Shown here one piece after another: positions 50,461-59,250 of a DNA stretch of 64,000 nt. Every line of letters starts with the position of its first letter. Position 1 is the first letter of the stretch. Origin of the DNA: Hymenobacter jeongseonensis. GTDB taxonomy: Bacteria > Bacteroidota > Bacteroidia > Cytophagales > Hymenobacteraceae. The stretch is from assembly GCF_015694725.1 (NCBI RefSeq), contig NZ_JADQDQ010000001.1, positions 62,001 through 126,000 of the forward strand. The letters are read 5' to 3'. Below the pieces are notes generated by a model. That model had not been told where the DNA came from and made no database searches. It worked only from the letters and a program-made list of their open reading frames with translations. The position numbers and the translations under genes were made by a program.

Positions 50461-51144
50461 ATGAAACTACTCCTGGTCGAAGACGAGCCCAAGCTGGCGT
50501 CGTTCATCCAAAAAGGCTTTCTCAGCGAGGGCTACGAATTGGACGTGGCTTTTGATGGGCAACTGGGGCTTTCTATGTTCCGCCAGCAGGCCTACGACCT
50601 GATTATTCTCGACGTCAACCTGCCGGTCCTCAACGGGTTTGCACTTTGTGCCCTCATCCGGGCCGACAACCCCCACGTGCCCGTGCTGTTTCTGACGGCC
50701 TTCGACAGCATTGAAGACAAAGTGCAGGGCTTTGAGGCCGGCGCCGATGATTACCTCGTCAAGCCCTTCAAATTCCAGGAGCTGCTACTGCGGGCCCGGG
50801 CGCTCACCAAGCGCAACGCCGACGCCTCGGCCGTGAAGCGCACCCTGCGGGTGGCCGACCTGGAACTGAACCTGGAAAGCAAAACCGTGACCCGCGCCGG
50901 GCAGCGCATCGACCTCACGGCCAAAGAATACTCCTTGCTGGAGTACCTGCTGTTGAACCGCGGCAAAATCATTTCGCGGGTCGACATCACCGAAAAAGTG
51001 TGGGAGCTGGACTTCGACACCAATACCAACATCATCGACGTGTACATCAGCCACCTGCGCCGCAAGCTCGACAAGGGCCACACGCCCAAGCTGATACACA
51101 CGGTAGTGGGCATGGGCTACATGCTGCGGGAGGACCCATGTTGA
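50461..51144 (+). CDS. OmpR-family response regulator
   Basis: This 227-residue response regulator has a receiver domain with LLVEDEPKLA, a phospho-acceptor Asp in LIILDVNLPVLNG, T in FLTAFDS and K in YLVKPFKF. The winged-helix output domain has LRVADLELNLESKTVTRAG, the recognition helix region NTNIIDVYISHLRRKLD and VGMGYML. It overlaps the next gene, a histidine kinase, by 7 bp, so the pair is co-translated. The order regulator-kinase and the short linker match CusR/KdpE-type systems. The stimulus is unknown. Confidence 0.95.
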   Translation: MKLLLVEDEPKLASFIQKGFLSEGYELDVAFDGQLGLSMFRQQAYDLIILDVNLPVLNGFALCALIRADNPHVPVLFLTAFDSIEDKVQGFEAGADDYLVKPFKFQELLLRARALTKRNADASAVKRTLRVADLELNLESKTVTRAGQRIDLTAKEYSLLEYLLLNRGKIISRVDITEKVWELDFDTNTNIIDVYISHLRRKLDKGHTPKLIHTVVGMGYMLREDPC

Positions 51145-52514
51145 TTCGGCACAAGCTCATCTTGCGCTTTCTGGGGCTGGTGTTCGCTATTCAGCTCTGC
51201 CTCACGGCGTTTATCTACTTCTACAGCGCCCGGGCCCGCGAGCTGCGTTTCTACCACCGGCTCGAAGGCAAGGCCGTGCAAACGGCCATCCTGCTCATCC
51301 GGCGCCTGAACCTGGACGAGGACCTGCTCAGCACCTTTCGCAAAAAGGACCTGCTGACCATGCACAATGAGCGCATCAGCATCTACGACGAGCAGCGCCG
51401 GCTGCTGTTTCACCTGGCTCAGGAAAAGAAGCAGGCCACGCCGTCGGCTCGCGACGCGGAGTATTTCGACCGCATCACCCGCAAAGAACCGGCCCGCTTT
51501 AAAGAAGGCGATATTGAAACGCTGGGCATTCTGTACCGACACAAGGGACGGTCGTATTTCGTGTTTGTGAGCGGGCGCGACCAGTTTGGGGGTAAGGAAT
51601 TTGAGACGCTCCGGTCCATTTTGCTGGGCGGCAACCTGGGCGCGCTGGTGCTCATCATTGCCGCGGCCTGGTACTTTGCCGACCGCTCGCTGCGGCCGCT
51701 TTCCCGCATGGTGGCCGAGGTGCGGAGCATCAGCGCCTCCAGCCTGCGCCAGCGGGTGAACGAGGGCAACGGCGTGGACGAAATTGCCCAGCTCGCGCGC
51801 ACTTTCAACCAGATGCTCAGCGGGCTAGAACAAGCTTTTGAAGCGCAGAAAAGCTTTCTTTCGCACGCCTCGCACGAGCTGCGCACCCCGCTGGCCAACG
51901 TGCTGGGCACCCTAGAAACCGCAGCCGCCTACGACCGCGACCTGCCCGCCGCCCGGCACAGCATGGAATCGGCGGTGGAAGAAATTCAAAAAGTCATCGA
52001 CCTGACCAACGGCCTGCTGGCCCTGGCCATGGCCGACGACACCTCGTTTCGGCGGGCCATCGTGCCGCTCGATGACGTGCTGCTGCAAGCCGTGGATGCC
52101 TGCGCCGTTCGGCACCCGGGCCGGGCCATGCAAGTAGACTTTGGCAGCTGGCCCGAATCCGTGGAAGCGCCGTTTCAGGTGCGGGGCAATGCGCAACTAC
52201 TGCACACGGCCGTGCTCAACTTGCTGGATAACGCGTGCAAGTATTCCCAGCAGGCCGTTTCGGTTACTTTAGGTTACGAAACGCCCCAGTGGTTGCTGCT
52301 CACCGTGGCCGATACCGGGCCGGGCCTTTCCCCAGAGGAGGCCGCCCGCGTGCTGGAACCGCTTTACCGGGCCGCCAATGCCCGCAACCAGCCCGGCTAT
52401 GGCCTGGGCTTGGCCGTCACCCACAAGATTGTGCAAGCGCACGGGGGCGAACTGCGCATTCATTCTGCCTTAGGGCAAGGAACGCAGGTAACGGTGCGCC
52501 TGCCAGCTTTATAG
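51138..52514 (+). CDS. Membrane sensor histidine kinase
   Basis: This 458-residue kinase starts MLIRHKLILRFLGLVFAIQL, with its first membrane helix at about 10-30. A periplasmic loop of about 150 residues precedes the second helix (ILLGGNLGALVLIIAAAWYF). A HAMP region (RSLRPLSRMVAEVRSISA) leads to HisKA with SFLSHASHELRTPL (phospho-accepting His), and the ATPase domain has NLLDNACKYS, DTGPGLSPEEA and GYGLGLAVTHKIV. The ATG at 51138 overlaps the regulator's end. The small acidic protein at 52625 follows. No target promoter is evident. Confidence 0.95.
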   Translation: MLIRHKLILRFLGLVFAIQLCLTAFIYFYSARARELRFYHRLEGKAVQTAILLIRRLNLDEDLLSTFRKKDLLTMHNERISIYDEQRRLLFHLAQEKKQATPSARDAEYFDRITRKEPARFKEGDIETLGILYRHKGRSYFVFVSGRDQFGGKEFETLRSILLGGNLGALVLIIAAAWYFADRSLRPLSRMVAEVRSISASSLRQRVNEGNGVDEIAQLARTFNQMLSGLEQAFEAQKSFLSHASHELRTPLANVLGTLETAAAYDRDLPAARHSMESAVEEIQKVIDLTNGLLALAMADDTSFRRAIVPLDDVLLQAVDACAVRHPGRAMQVDFGSWPESVEAPFQVRGNAQLLHTAVLNLLDNACKYSQQAVSVTLGYETPQWLLLTVADTGPGLSPEEAARVLEPLYRAANARNQPGYGLGLAVTHKIVQAHGGELRIHSALGQGTQVTVRLPAL

Positions 52515-52624
52515 CGGCGCCGAGTGGGACATTGGGCCAGGGGCCGTTAATACTCTTTTAATGTCGTAGTCAGGCCGTCTTAATGTCGGGGTGGGTCCTT
52601 TGTGGTCAATCAACGGACCACTGG

Positions 52625-52903
52625 ATGCAACTGGCTGCCCGCTCAACTTTCCAATTGCTGACCTGGGTCCTGGCCGGAGCGCTGCTGCTCTCGGTCGGGG
52701 CCAATCTGTATTGGCTAACCCCACCGTACCGTTCCGAGCGGCCCGACGTGGCTGCGCTGCGCACCGCTTGGGATGACGATGACGAAGAAGAGGACGATGC
52801 TTCCTGGGCTGCACTCACCGAAGAGCTGCGCCAAGCGCGCCAACAACTGGCGGAATGCCAGGCGCGGCCTCCCTTCGCTGAAGGTGTTACAACCCGTCGC
52901 TGA
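52625..52903 (+). CDS. Small membrane protein with an acidic stretch
   Basis: This protein of about 92 residues (106 if the ATG at 52583 is used) has one N-terminal helix LLTWVLAGALLLSVGANLYWL, a run of nine consecutive acidic residues (DDDDEEEDD), and a helical tail ELRQARQQLAECQA. I do not recognise it. It lies 110 bp after the histidine kinase on the same strand and may be part of that signalling system, for example as a metal- or cation-sensing partner. This is a guess from the acidic stretch and position. Confidence 0.62.
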   Translation: MQLAARSTFQLLTWVLAGALLLSVGANLYWLTPPYRSERPDVAALRTAWDDDDEEEDDASWAALTEELRQARQQLAECQARPPFAEGVTTRR

Positions 52904-52977
52904 CGAGTAAATACCCCTTTTCCACTACCACTTTAATTTCTCTCCCGAGGCTTTTCCTCCACTTTTCAATCTCTCTA

Positions 52978-53925
52978 ATGAATCCTGTTCTGCTGATTTC
53001 TTTGCTGCTGTTGCCCAACATGTGCAGTACCTCCGCGGCTCCCTCGCTCGCCGCCAGTCCCGTTACTGCCGGTGCCCCGCCAGTCTCGTCTACTACCCGA
53101 CCGGCCTTTGGGGTGATGAGCTACAACTTGAGCCAGCCGGCCGCCACCTACGTCATGCCCTCAGAGCTAGCCGAGCTTTCCGGCATCGCGCTCGACGGCC
53201 CGAACGGCATCACCGGCGTGGAGGATGAAACTGGCAATTTGTACCACTACAGCCTGACCTCGCGCAAGCTGGAGCGCACGGTGAAATTCGCTGGCAACGG
53301 AGACTTTGAGGACCTGGCCGGCGTGGGCAACGACTGGTTTATTCTGCGCAGCGACGGCACGCTGTTTCAGTACAATGGCACCACCACGCAGGAATTCGAA
53401 ACGGGCCTCACGTTTGCCAACGAGCCCGAAGGCCTGGCCTATGATGCCGCCACTAAAACGCTGCTAGTGGCCTGCAAGGGCGACGCCGGCGCCAACCTGC
53501 CGGCCACCAAACGCGCTGTGTACCGCCTGCAGCGGGGCACCTACCGGGCCGAAACCAAACCAGCTTTCGTGCTCGACATCGCCGCCATTGGCACCGCGCT
53601 GCCAACTGAGGTACCAGAGACCAAACAGTCGGGTAAAAAGGCCGGGAAGAAAGGCTCAACAAAGGCTTCTTCGCGCGGGTTTGCCCCGTCGGCCGTGGCC
53701 GTGCACCCGCGCACCAGCCACGTATTTGTGCTCTCGGCTCGGCAAAACACCTTGGTTGAACTCAGCCCTACCGGGGAGCTAATCGCCGCGCAATCCTTGC
53801 CCACGGACTTGTTTCCGCAGCCCGAAGGCCTGGCCTTCGCGCCCGATGGAAGCATGTACATCGCCACAGAAGCGGGCAAAAAGTCCGGCCAGGCTTCGAT
53901 TTACTTGTTTCGGACTGCACGTTAA
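52978..53925 (+). CDS. SdiA-regulated-like beta-propeller lipoprotein
   Basis: This 315-residue protein has a signal ending in a lipobox-like LPNMC (Cys at 16), followed by a Ser/Thr/Pro-rich linker. The rest has the repeated pattern of a beta-propeller: LSGIALDGPNGITGVEDE, GDFEDLAGVGNDWFILRSDG, NEPEGLAYDAATKTLLVACKG and PEGLAFAPDGSMYIATEAG. This matches the SdiA-regulated/SMP-30-like group. A Lys-rich insertion (GKKAGKKGSTKASS) interrupts it near residue 220. It probably faces the periplasm. Substrate unknown. Confidence 0.88.
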   Translation: MNPVLLISLLLLPNMCSTSAAPSLAASPVTAGAPPVSSTTRPAFGVMSYNLSQPAATYVMPSELAELSGIALDGPNGITGVEDETGNLYHYSLTSRKLERTVKFAGNGDFEDLAGVGNDWFILRSDGTLFQYNGTTTQEFETGLTFANEPEGLAYDAATKTLLVACKGDAGANLPATKRAVYRLQRGTYRAETKPAFVLDIAAIGTALPTEVPETKQSGKKAGKKGSTKASSRGFAPSAVAVHPRTSHVFVLSARQNTLVELSPTGELIAAQSLPTDLFPQPEGLAFAPDGSMYIATEAGKKSGQASIYLFRTAR

Positions 53926-54121
53926 CACCGCGCTGCCTTCTCGTCCCCTGTGCTCGCTTCCTTAATTTTCACCACCATTAAGCCAGCGCACCCTAAACCA
54001 TAAATAGAACGATTCTAGAAACGCGTAGCGTAATTTCATTTCCCGAGCTGCTTGGAAGGGCATGTTATGCGCTGAAACCAGCAAGTACAGCTTCCCGAAA
54101 ACCACCGAACCATAATTCCCC

Positions 54122-54601
54122 GTGGATAAAGCCACCAAACAAGGCATCGTAGCCGAGCTTATCAGCCTGCTCACCCAGGGTAATGCCCACGTCACCTTCG
54201 AGGAGGCTTGCGCCGACCTGACGCCCGAAATCTGGAACCAACACGTGCCGCATGCGCCCTACAGCATTTGGCAATTAGCCGAGCACATTCGCATCGCGCA
54301 GTGGGATATTGTAGAGTTTTCGCTGGGCGAAAAGCACGAATCACCGGATTGGCCAGCCGGCTACTGGCCCGCCCGCGATGCTACCGCCGACAAACAGCAA
54401 TGGCAAGGCACGCTAGCCCAAATTCAGGCCGACCGCCAGCGGTTCATCGACTTGCTGCACGATGAGAAAACCAACTTGCTGGCCCCCATACCGCATGGCA
54501 CCGGCCAAACTATTTTGCGCGAGGCCATGCTCATCGCCGACCACACGGCTTATCACACCGGCGAAATCATTCTGGTGCGCCGCCTGCTGAGCAATTGGTA
54601 A
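54122..54601 (+). CDS. DinB-family protein
   Basis: This 159-residue four-helix protein resembles the DinB/YfiT metal-dependent transferase superfamily. The putative metal-ligand histidines are in WQLAEHIRIAQ and in the C-terminal IADHTAYHTGEI. The start is a GTG at 54122 (GTG GAT AAA). The upstream region carries no clear promoter. DinB-type proteins are often thiol transferases or stress-induced hydrolases, and no specific substrate can be inferred here. It converges on the small gene at 54672. Confidence 0.9.
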   Translation: MDKATKQGIVAELISLLTQGNAHVTFEEACADLTPEIWNQHVPHAPYSIWQLAEHIRIAQWDIVEFSLGEKHESPDWPAGYWPARDATADKQQWQGTLAQIQADRQRFIDLLHDEKTNLLAPIPHGTGQTILREAMLIADHTAYHTGEIILVRRLLSNW

Positions 54602-54616
54602 TGAGCCTCCTATAAC

Positions 54617-54658
54617 GCAAAAGCGCCCGACACGTCAGACGTGCCGGGCGCTTTTTGC
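54617..54658. terminator. Terminator after the DinB-family gene
   Basis: A roughly 20-bp stem with one mismatch and a minimal loop is followed by a T run. It lies between the DinB-family gene and the convergent small gene, and can serve both. Confidence 0.85.
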
Positions 54659-54671
54659 TTCTTAAAGAAAA

Positions 54672-54794
54672 TTACTTCTTCTGCGTCTTAATGGTCTTGC
54701 CCGAGACTTTATCCTTCACCTCTACTTCGTTCTTTTTCTCGTCACGCTTGGTGGCAGGGTCGGTGTGCTTCGGGGTGGTGGTCGTATTGGCCAT
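54672..54794 (-). CDS. Small basic/acidic hypothetical protein
   Basis: A 40-residue protein starts with the ATG at 54794 (MANTTTTPKHTDPATKRDEK). It is almost entirely hydrophilic, rich in Lys, Thr, Glu and Asp, and has no hydrophobic core, so it is probably unstructured. The T- and K-rich composition and the adjacent terminator suggest a real small gene and not noise. No function can be given. Confidence 0.55.
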   Translation of the reverse strand: MANTTTTPKHTDPATKRDEKKNEVEVKDKVSGKTIKTQKK

Positions 54795-54889
54795 GGTTGT
54801 GGGTTGTTTTATGGAAAGTAGCCTAGTGTACGGCTGGCTTTCCTCGGCGGCCATTTTTACGGTTATTTCTTGGCGTAGACCGCCCCGAG

Positions 54890-57019
54890 CTACTCCACGC
54901 CCACCGTGCGCCGGATGCCCAGCTTTTTCATCCGGGCCTCCAGTGTTTTTGGGTTAATGTCGAGCAATAGAGCGGCGCCCTGCGCGCCGCTTACCCGGCC
55001 ACCGGTGCGCTGCAACGCCGCCAGAATGTGGTCGCGCTCCTGCTCCTTCAGCGTTTTGAGGGGCGCAAAATTGCTGGCTGCCCCCGCTGGCAATGCCAGT
55101 ACCAGGGGCGCAGCAGCAAATCCTGCAAACTCTAAAAAGGGGCCCTGGCTCACAATAATAGCTTGCTCCAGCACGTGCTCTAGCTCGCGGATATTACCCG
55201 GCCAGCCATAGGCCTGCAACGCGGCCAAATCAGCCGGACGAACTTGCCGAATGGGTTTGCCAAGGCGCTTGCTCAGGCGCTGCACGAAGTGGCGCAGCAG
55301 CGGCTCAATATCTTCGCGGCGCTCGCGGAGCGGGGCCAGCGCGATGGGAAAGACGTTGAGGCGGTAGTACAAGTCGGCCCGGAAGCGGCCGGCAGCTACT
55401 TCGTCGGCCAGCACGCGGTTGGTAGCGGCGATGACGCGAGCATCGGAATGCAGGACTTTGGTGCCGCCCAAGCGTTCAAACTCTCGCTCCTGCAACACGC
55501 GCAGCAGCTTGGCTTGCAGGTCGAGCGGCAGCTCCCCGATTTCGTCGAGGAAAATGCTGCCCCCGTTGGCCAGCTCAAACTTGCCAATGCGCCGCTCCAC
55601 GGCGCCGGTAAACGCGCCTTTTTCGTGCCCGAACAGTTCGCTTTCGATGAGCTGGGCGGGCAAGGCCGCACAGTTGAGCTTGATGAGGGCTCGGTTGTGG
55701 CGGGGCGAGGCGTTGTGCAACTCGCGGGCCACCAATTCCTTGCCGGTGCCGGTTTCGCCCGAAATCAGTACGGTGGTGTCAGTAGAGGCCACTTGGCGGA
55801 TGCGGAGCAAGGTTTGCTGCAAGGCGGGCCCGCTGCCGATGAATGCTCCCGAATCGGCCCCAAAGCGCGCCGAGGTGTTGATTTCGTCCACCAAATAGGT
55901 GCGCTCCTGCTCTACCTGGGCCCGTAGCTCCTCGATTTGCTCGAAGGCAAAGAGGTTTTCCAACGCCAGGGCAATTTGCGGCACCAAGGCCACCACCGTG
56001 GCCAGGTCCTCGTTCCGAAAGGCATCGGGCCGGGCGGCGGACAGGGTAAGCACGGCCGCACCATCGGGGCGCTGCCAAATGGGCGCCACCAGCACCGCCC
56101 GCGTCCCGTAATGCTCGTAGATGTAGCGCAAGCGCGGGTAGCGCACGGCCAACTCTTTGAATTCGGCGCCGGAATAAATGGCCGGTTCGTGCAGCAGTTC
56201 GCTGTTTTGCTGGTAGATGCCGGCGGGGTCGCTGAGGCGCTGGTCCTGGTCGCGCTCGGGGTCCAAGGCTACCAGCGGGGCTTCAGGCGTATCGCGCAGG
56301 AATTCCGCAAAGGCTTGAAAAATATTCGCTTGCTGCCCCGCTCGTTGCACCCGAATACCGAAATAGGCAAACGGTACCAGGCGCCCCAGCTCCTCGGCCA
56401 CAGCCCGAAACAGCGGTTCGCGCTGCTTGATGCTGAGCAAAGCGTTGTTGATGTTGAGCTGCAGGGTACGCTCCTGCTCGCGGCGCGCCACTTCCTCGAA
56501 GGCGAGGGTGTTGGCCACAGCTACGGCGACCAGCGACCCGATTTTTTCCAGCAGCTTTTCGTCGGCGGGGGTGAGATTGGGACGGCGGCGCGAGGCCAGC
56601 GTGAGAAAGCCGGTGAGGTGGCCCGCCGTGCGCAAGGGCACGACCGTGAGCTGCGAAACGCCTAAGTGCAGCATGCGCAGGAAGGGCTCATAGGCCGGGT
56701 AGTCGCCCATATAGTCCTGGAGCGTGATTTGACGCACGCGGGGGTCGGCCACGAGTTTTTCGACGGGCGAACCGGCGATGGGCGTGAAATAGTCCACTGT
56801 GGCGGGCAACTCCGACACAATTTCTTCGGCGCCGTAGTAGTCGCGCAGGAAAAGCCGCTTGTTCTTCAATTCGGCATCAAACACGTTGATACCGATGAGG
56901 TCGAACGGAAAAATGAGGCGGAGCTTGGTGGTAACTATTTTAAACAGCGAGTCCTTGTCGCGGGTCGTTGCAATGGCTTCGTTTAAATGCAGCAGCAGGG
57001 TATCGTCTTGTTCGGGCAT
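54890..57019 (-). CDS. Sigma-54 activator with two GAF domains
   Basis: This 709-residue bacterial enhancer-binding protein has two GAF-type sensor domains at about 10-180 and 190-360. The AAA+ domain has Walker A GETGTGKELVA, the sigma54-contacting loop ESELFGHEKGAFTGAVER, Walker B LDEIGELPLDLQ and a second-region RADLYYRLNVF. A Fis-type helix-turn-helix (GAALLLDINPKTLEARMKKLGI) ends the protein. It lacks a receiver domain, so the signal is probably a ligand bound by the GAF domains, as in FhlA or NorR. It diverges from the efflux operon that begins at 57252, which is its likely target. Confidence 0.95.
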   Translation of the reverse strand: MPEQDDTLLLHLNEAIATTRDKDSLFKIVTTKLRLIFPFDLIGINVFDAELKNKRLFLRDYYGAEEIVSELPATVDYFTPIAGSPVEKLVADPRVRQITLQDYMGDYPAYEPFLRMLHLGVSQLTVVPLRTAGHLTGFLTLASRRRPNLTPADEKLLEKIGSLVAVAVANTLAFEEVARREQERTLQLNINNALLSIKQREPLFRAVAEELGRLVPFAYFGIRVQRAGQQANIFQAFAEFLRDTPEAPLVALDPERDQDQRLSDPAGIYQQNSELLHEPAIYSGAEFKELAVRYPRLRYIYEHYGTRAVLVAPIWQRPDGAAVLTLSAARPDAFRNEDLATVVALVPQIALALENLFAFEQIEELRAQVEQERTYLVDEINTSARFGADSGAFIGSGPALQQTLLRIRQVASTDTTVLISGETGTGKELVARELHNASPRHNRALIKLNCAALPAQLIESELFGHEKGAFTGAVERRIGKFELANGGSIFLDEIGELPLDLQAKLLRVLQEREFERLGGTKVLHSDARVIAATNRVLADEVAAGRFRADLYYRLNVFPIALAPLRERREDIEPLLRHFVQRLSKRLGKPIRQVRPADLAALQAYGWPGNIRELEHVLEQAIIVSQGPFLEFAGFAAAPLVLALPAGAASNFAPLKTLKEQERDHILAALQRTGGRVSGAQGAALLLDINPKTLEARMKKLGIRRTVGVE

Positions 57020-57044
57020 AAAGCTAGCGGCCTGTTGAAAAGGC

Positions 57045-57098
57045 TTTTCCTTAAATAACAGGAAATAATTTTGGGGAATCCCTGCTATTTAAGGAAAA
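57045..57098. promoter_or_regulatory. Inverted repeat 1, candidate enhancer site
   Basis: Arms at 57045-57062 and 57081-57098 match 17 of 18 bases and are AT-rich. They lie between the sigma54 activator and the efflux operon and could be an upstream activator site or a hairpin. Confidence 0.55.
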
Positions 57099-57112
57099 CA
57101 GATTTTTGCAGC

Positions 57113-57159
57113 GTTGGTTTACAACAGCGCTAAAATTATAAATATCGTTGATAACCAAC
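57113..57159. promoter_or_regulatory. Inverted repeat 2, candidate enhancer site
   Basis: GTTGGTTTACAAC at 57113-57125 and its near complement at 57147-57159 match 11 of 13 bases. They lie 45-90 bp upstream of the -24-like box. Confidence 0.45.
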
Positions 57160-57202
57160 TTAATGGATTGGGATTAATTGGATTTATTCAGCTGAACACT
57201 CC

Positions 57203-57219
57203 TTGGCACAAGTTTCGGT
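57203..57219 (+). promoter_or_regulatory. Possible sigma-54 promoter for the efflux operon
   Basis: TTGGCAC at 57203-57209 is a perfect -24 block. The -12 position reads TCGGT rather than TTGCT, so only the GG of the pattern is intact there. It would place transcription start about 20 bp before the ATG at 57252. Confidence 0.42.
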
Positions 57220-57251
57220 AGGCTCCGGCAGATTCAAACCTGCTTTTGCTT

Positions 57252-58586
57252 ATGTTTTCTCGTTTTTCACCATTGGCCGTTGTGGCTGTTGCGCTGGCGC
57301 TGGTTAGTGCTGGTTCGGCCTCGGCACAGACGGCTGCTGGCATCGATATTATCAGCGATTCGCTGACCCTGGATGGCACGTTGCGCTCGGTGCTCGATGC
57401 CAACCCGGCGGTGACCTCGCTCGATGAGCTGGCCAATGCCGCCAACGGCCGGCTGGCCCAAACGCGCACCGGTTTCCTGCCCCAAATCACCGGCACGGCC
57501 ACTTACACCCGCATCGACCCGGTGGTGCAGCTGCCGTTTGGCGGCGAAATCCTGCAACTGGCCCCCAACAACAATTACGACGCCCACATCACGGCGCAGT
57601 ACCTGCTGCTGGACTTTGGCAAGAGCGACGCCCAGGTAAAGCTGGCCGAATCGCAGGTGCAAACCGCCCGCGACAACGTGAACGTGACCAAGCGCGACTT
57701 GGCCTTCAACGCGGCGCAGGTGTACTACAACATCCTGTTCATGCGCGAAAGCATCAAGGTGCAGGACGCCCAGATTGCCTCCCTCCGTGCCCACCGCAAC
57801 GAGATGGAGAAGCGGGTGCAGGGCGGCGTGAGCACGCGCTTCGACGTGACGACTACCAACGTGCGCATTACGCAAGCTCAAAACACCCGGATTGACCTGC
57901 AAAACCAGCTCCGCAACCAGCAGGTGCAACTGGCCCGCTTGCTGCACAAGCCGTCGCAGGCCGACGTTCCGGTGAAGGGCCAATTGACCTTTCAGCCCCA
58001 AACCGTGGACGTGAACGCCGAACTGGCCCGGGCCTACGACAGCCGCCCCGAAATCAAGCTGGCCCGCGACGCCGAGACTTCCGCCACGCTCCAGCAGCGC
58101 CTTGTGGAACGCAGCAACATGCCCAGCCTGGGCGTGGGCGCGCAAGTGGGTGCCAAAAACGGCTATCTGCCCGACCTCAACCAAATTCGCCCGAACACGG
58201 TGGGCGTGGTGCAGCTGTCGGTGCCGATTTACGACGGCAACAAGAACAAGAACCAGCGCGTGGAGGCCCTCGCCAACTCCCGCAGCGCCGTGGCTCGCAC
58301 CCAGGACCTGCAGGAACAAATCCGGGCCGATGTGCGCCAGGCCGTCAACAACATGGAGTTCAGCCAGGCCCGCTACACCAACGCCGAGCAGCAAATTGCC
58401 CAGGCCACCGACGCCCTCACCCGCGCCCGGGCCCGCTACCGCTACGACGTGGGCACTAACCTCGACGTGCTAGACGCCGAAACCCAACTGGCGCAGGCCC
58501 GCTTGTCGCGCGCCCAGGCCGTCTATAATTATACCCTCGGCCAGTACCAGCTCAAGCGCGCCACCGGCGAGCAGATTTGGAAGTAG
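57252..58586 (+). CDS. TolC-family outer-membrane efflux protein
   Basis: From the ATG at 57252 this is a 444-residue outer-membrane protein of the TolC type. It has a signal peptide (VVAVALALVSAGSASAQ) and two copies of the long helical repeat (ALAESQVQTARDNV-like, RARYRYDVGTNLDVLDAE, QLAQARLSRAQAVYNY), with beta strands forming the outer-membrane barrel. It opens the operon with the adaptor and the MFS transporter downstream, so the three would form a tripartite EmrAB-TolC-like pump. A stress protein gene lies between it and the adaptor. Confidence 0.93.
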   Translation: MFSRFSPLAVVAVALALVSAGSASAQTAAGIDIISDSLTLDGTLRSVLDANPAVTSLDELANAANGRLAQTRTGFLPQITGTATYTRIDPVVQLPFGGEILQLAPNNNYDAHITAQYLLLDFGKSDAQVKLAESQVQTARDNVNVTKRDLAFNAAQVYYNILFMRESIKVQDAQIASLRAHRNEMEKRVQGGVSTRFDVTTTNVRITQAQNTRIDLQNQLRNQQVQLARLLHKPSQADVPVKGQLTFQPQTVDVNAELARAYDSRPEIKLARDAETSATLQQRLVERSNMPSLGVGAQVGAKNGYLPDLNQIRPNTVGVVQLSVPIYDGNKNKNQRVEALANSRSAVARTQDLQEQIRADVRQAVNNMEFSQARYTNAEQQIAQATDALTRARARYRYDVGTNLDVLDAETQLAQARLSRAQAVYNYTLGQYQLKRATGEQIWK

Positions 58587-58610
58587 CCGACTAGAACAAT
58601 AAAGTAGGCC

Positions 58611-58694
58611 GTCATGCAGAGCGCAGCGAAGCATCTTGCGTGCCACCACTAATTACTTACTGCACGCGAGATGCTTCGCTGTGCTCTGCATGAC
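58611..58694. repeat. Dispersed inverted repeat, family B copy 2
   Basis: 33-bp arms (58611-58643 and 58662-58694) match at 31 positions. It separates the TolC-family gene from the universal stress protein gene. Confidence 0.85.
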
Positions 58695-58726
58695 GACCTG
58701 TTGTACAACTGCTTTTCCTCAAACAA

Positions 58727-59173
58727 ATGACCCTTTCCACCATCCTTTGCCCGCTCGATTTCTCGGCCGCATCGTCGGGGCTGGTGGCGTATGCGGCGGC
58801 GCTGGCCGTAGCAACCGGGGCCGAACTGCGCCTGCTGCACGTGTGCGAACCGCAGGAAACTCCGGTTGGTGAGCCCTCGGCGGCCCGTCCGGCATCTTGT
58901 GCTCAGCGACTGCAGGACCTGCGCGCCGTGGCCGAGCAAGCCGGCACGAAGCGGGTGCAAACCGGCATCGTGCAAGGCGAAGCCGCGGCCGAAATAGTGG
59001 CCGAAGCCAGCCGCCAGCGGGCCGACCTCATTGTGATTGGGGCGCACGGCTGCACGGGCATCACCCGCTTCCTGATGGGCAGCACCGCCGAGATTGTGCT
59101 GCGCACTGCGGCTTGCGCCACCCTGCTGGTGCGGGCGCCCCTCCAACCAGAAACCACCGAAAAGCCGAGCTAA
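58727..59173 (+). CDS. Universal stress protein (UspA family)
   Basis: This 148-residue protein has a Rossmann-like USP fold: STILCPLDFSAASSGLVAYA at the start, ELRLLHVCEP, and the nucleotide-binding G-x2-G-x9-G(S/T) pattern in IGAHGCTGITRFLMGSTAEIVLR. That pattern suggests it binds ATP. It lies between the outer-membrane and adaptor genes of an efflux operon, 32 bp after a palindrome and 77 bp before the adaptor. A function in pump regulation or stress response is inferred from this position only. Confidence 0.92.
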   Translation: MTLSTILCPLDFSAASSGLVAYAAALAVATGAELRLLHVCEPQETPVGEPSAARPASCAQRLQDLRAVAEQAGTKRVQTGIVQGEAAAEIVAEASRQRADLIVIGAHGCTGITRFLMGSTAEIVLRTAACATLLVRAPLQPETTEKPS

Positions 59174-59250
59174 AGGCCGCTTGGCCTTTTTCCTTCTCGT
59201 TTCTGCTTTTCCTTTTCCTCAAAAAACCCCGACACCTGTACCTTACCAAG

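Noticed and set aside
53962..54195. 77-codon minus-strand frame
   Set aside because: It overlaps the start of the DinB-family gene on the opposite strand and has no recognisable features or conserved start.
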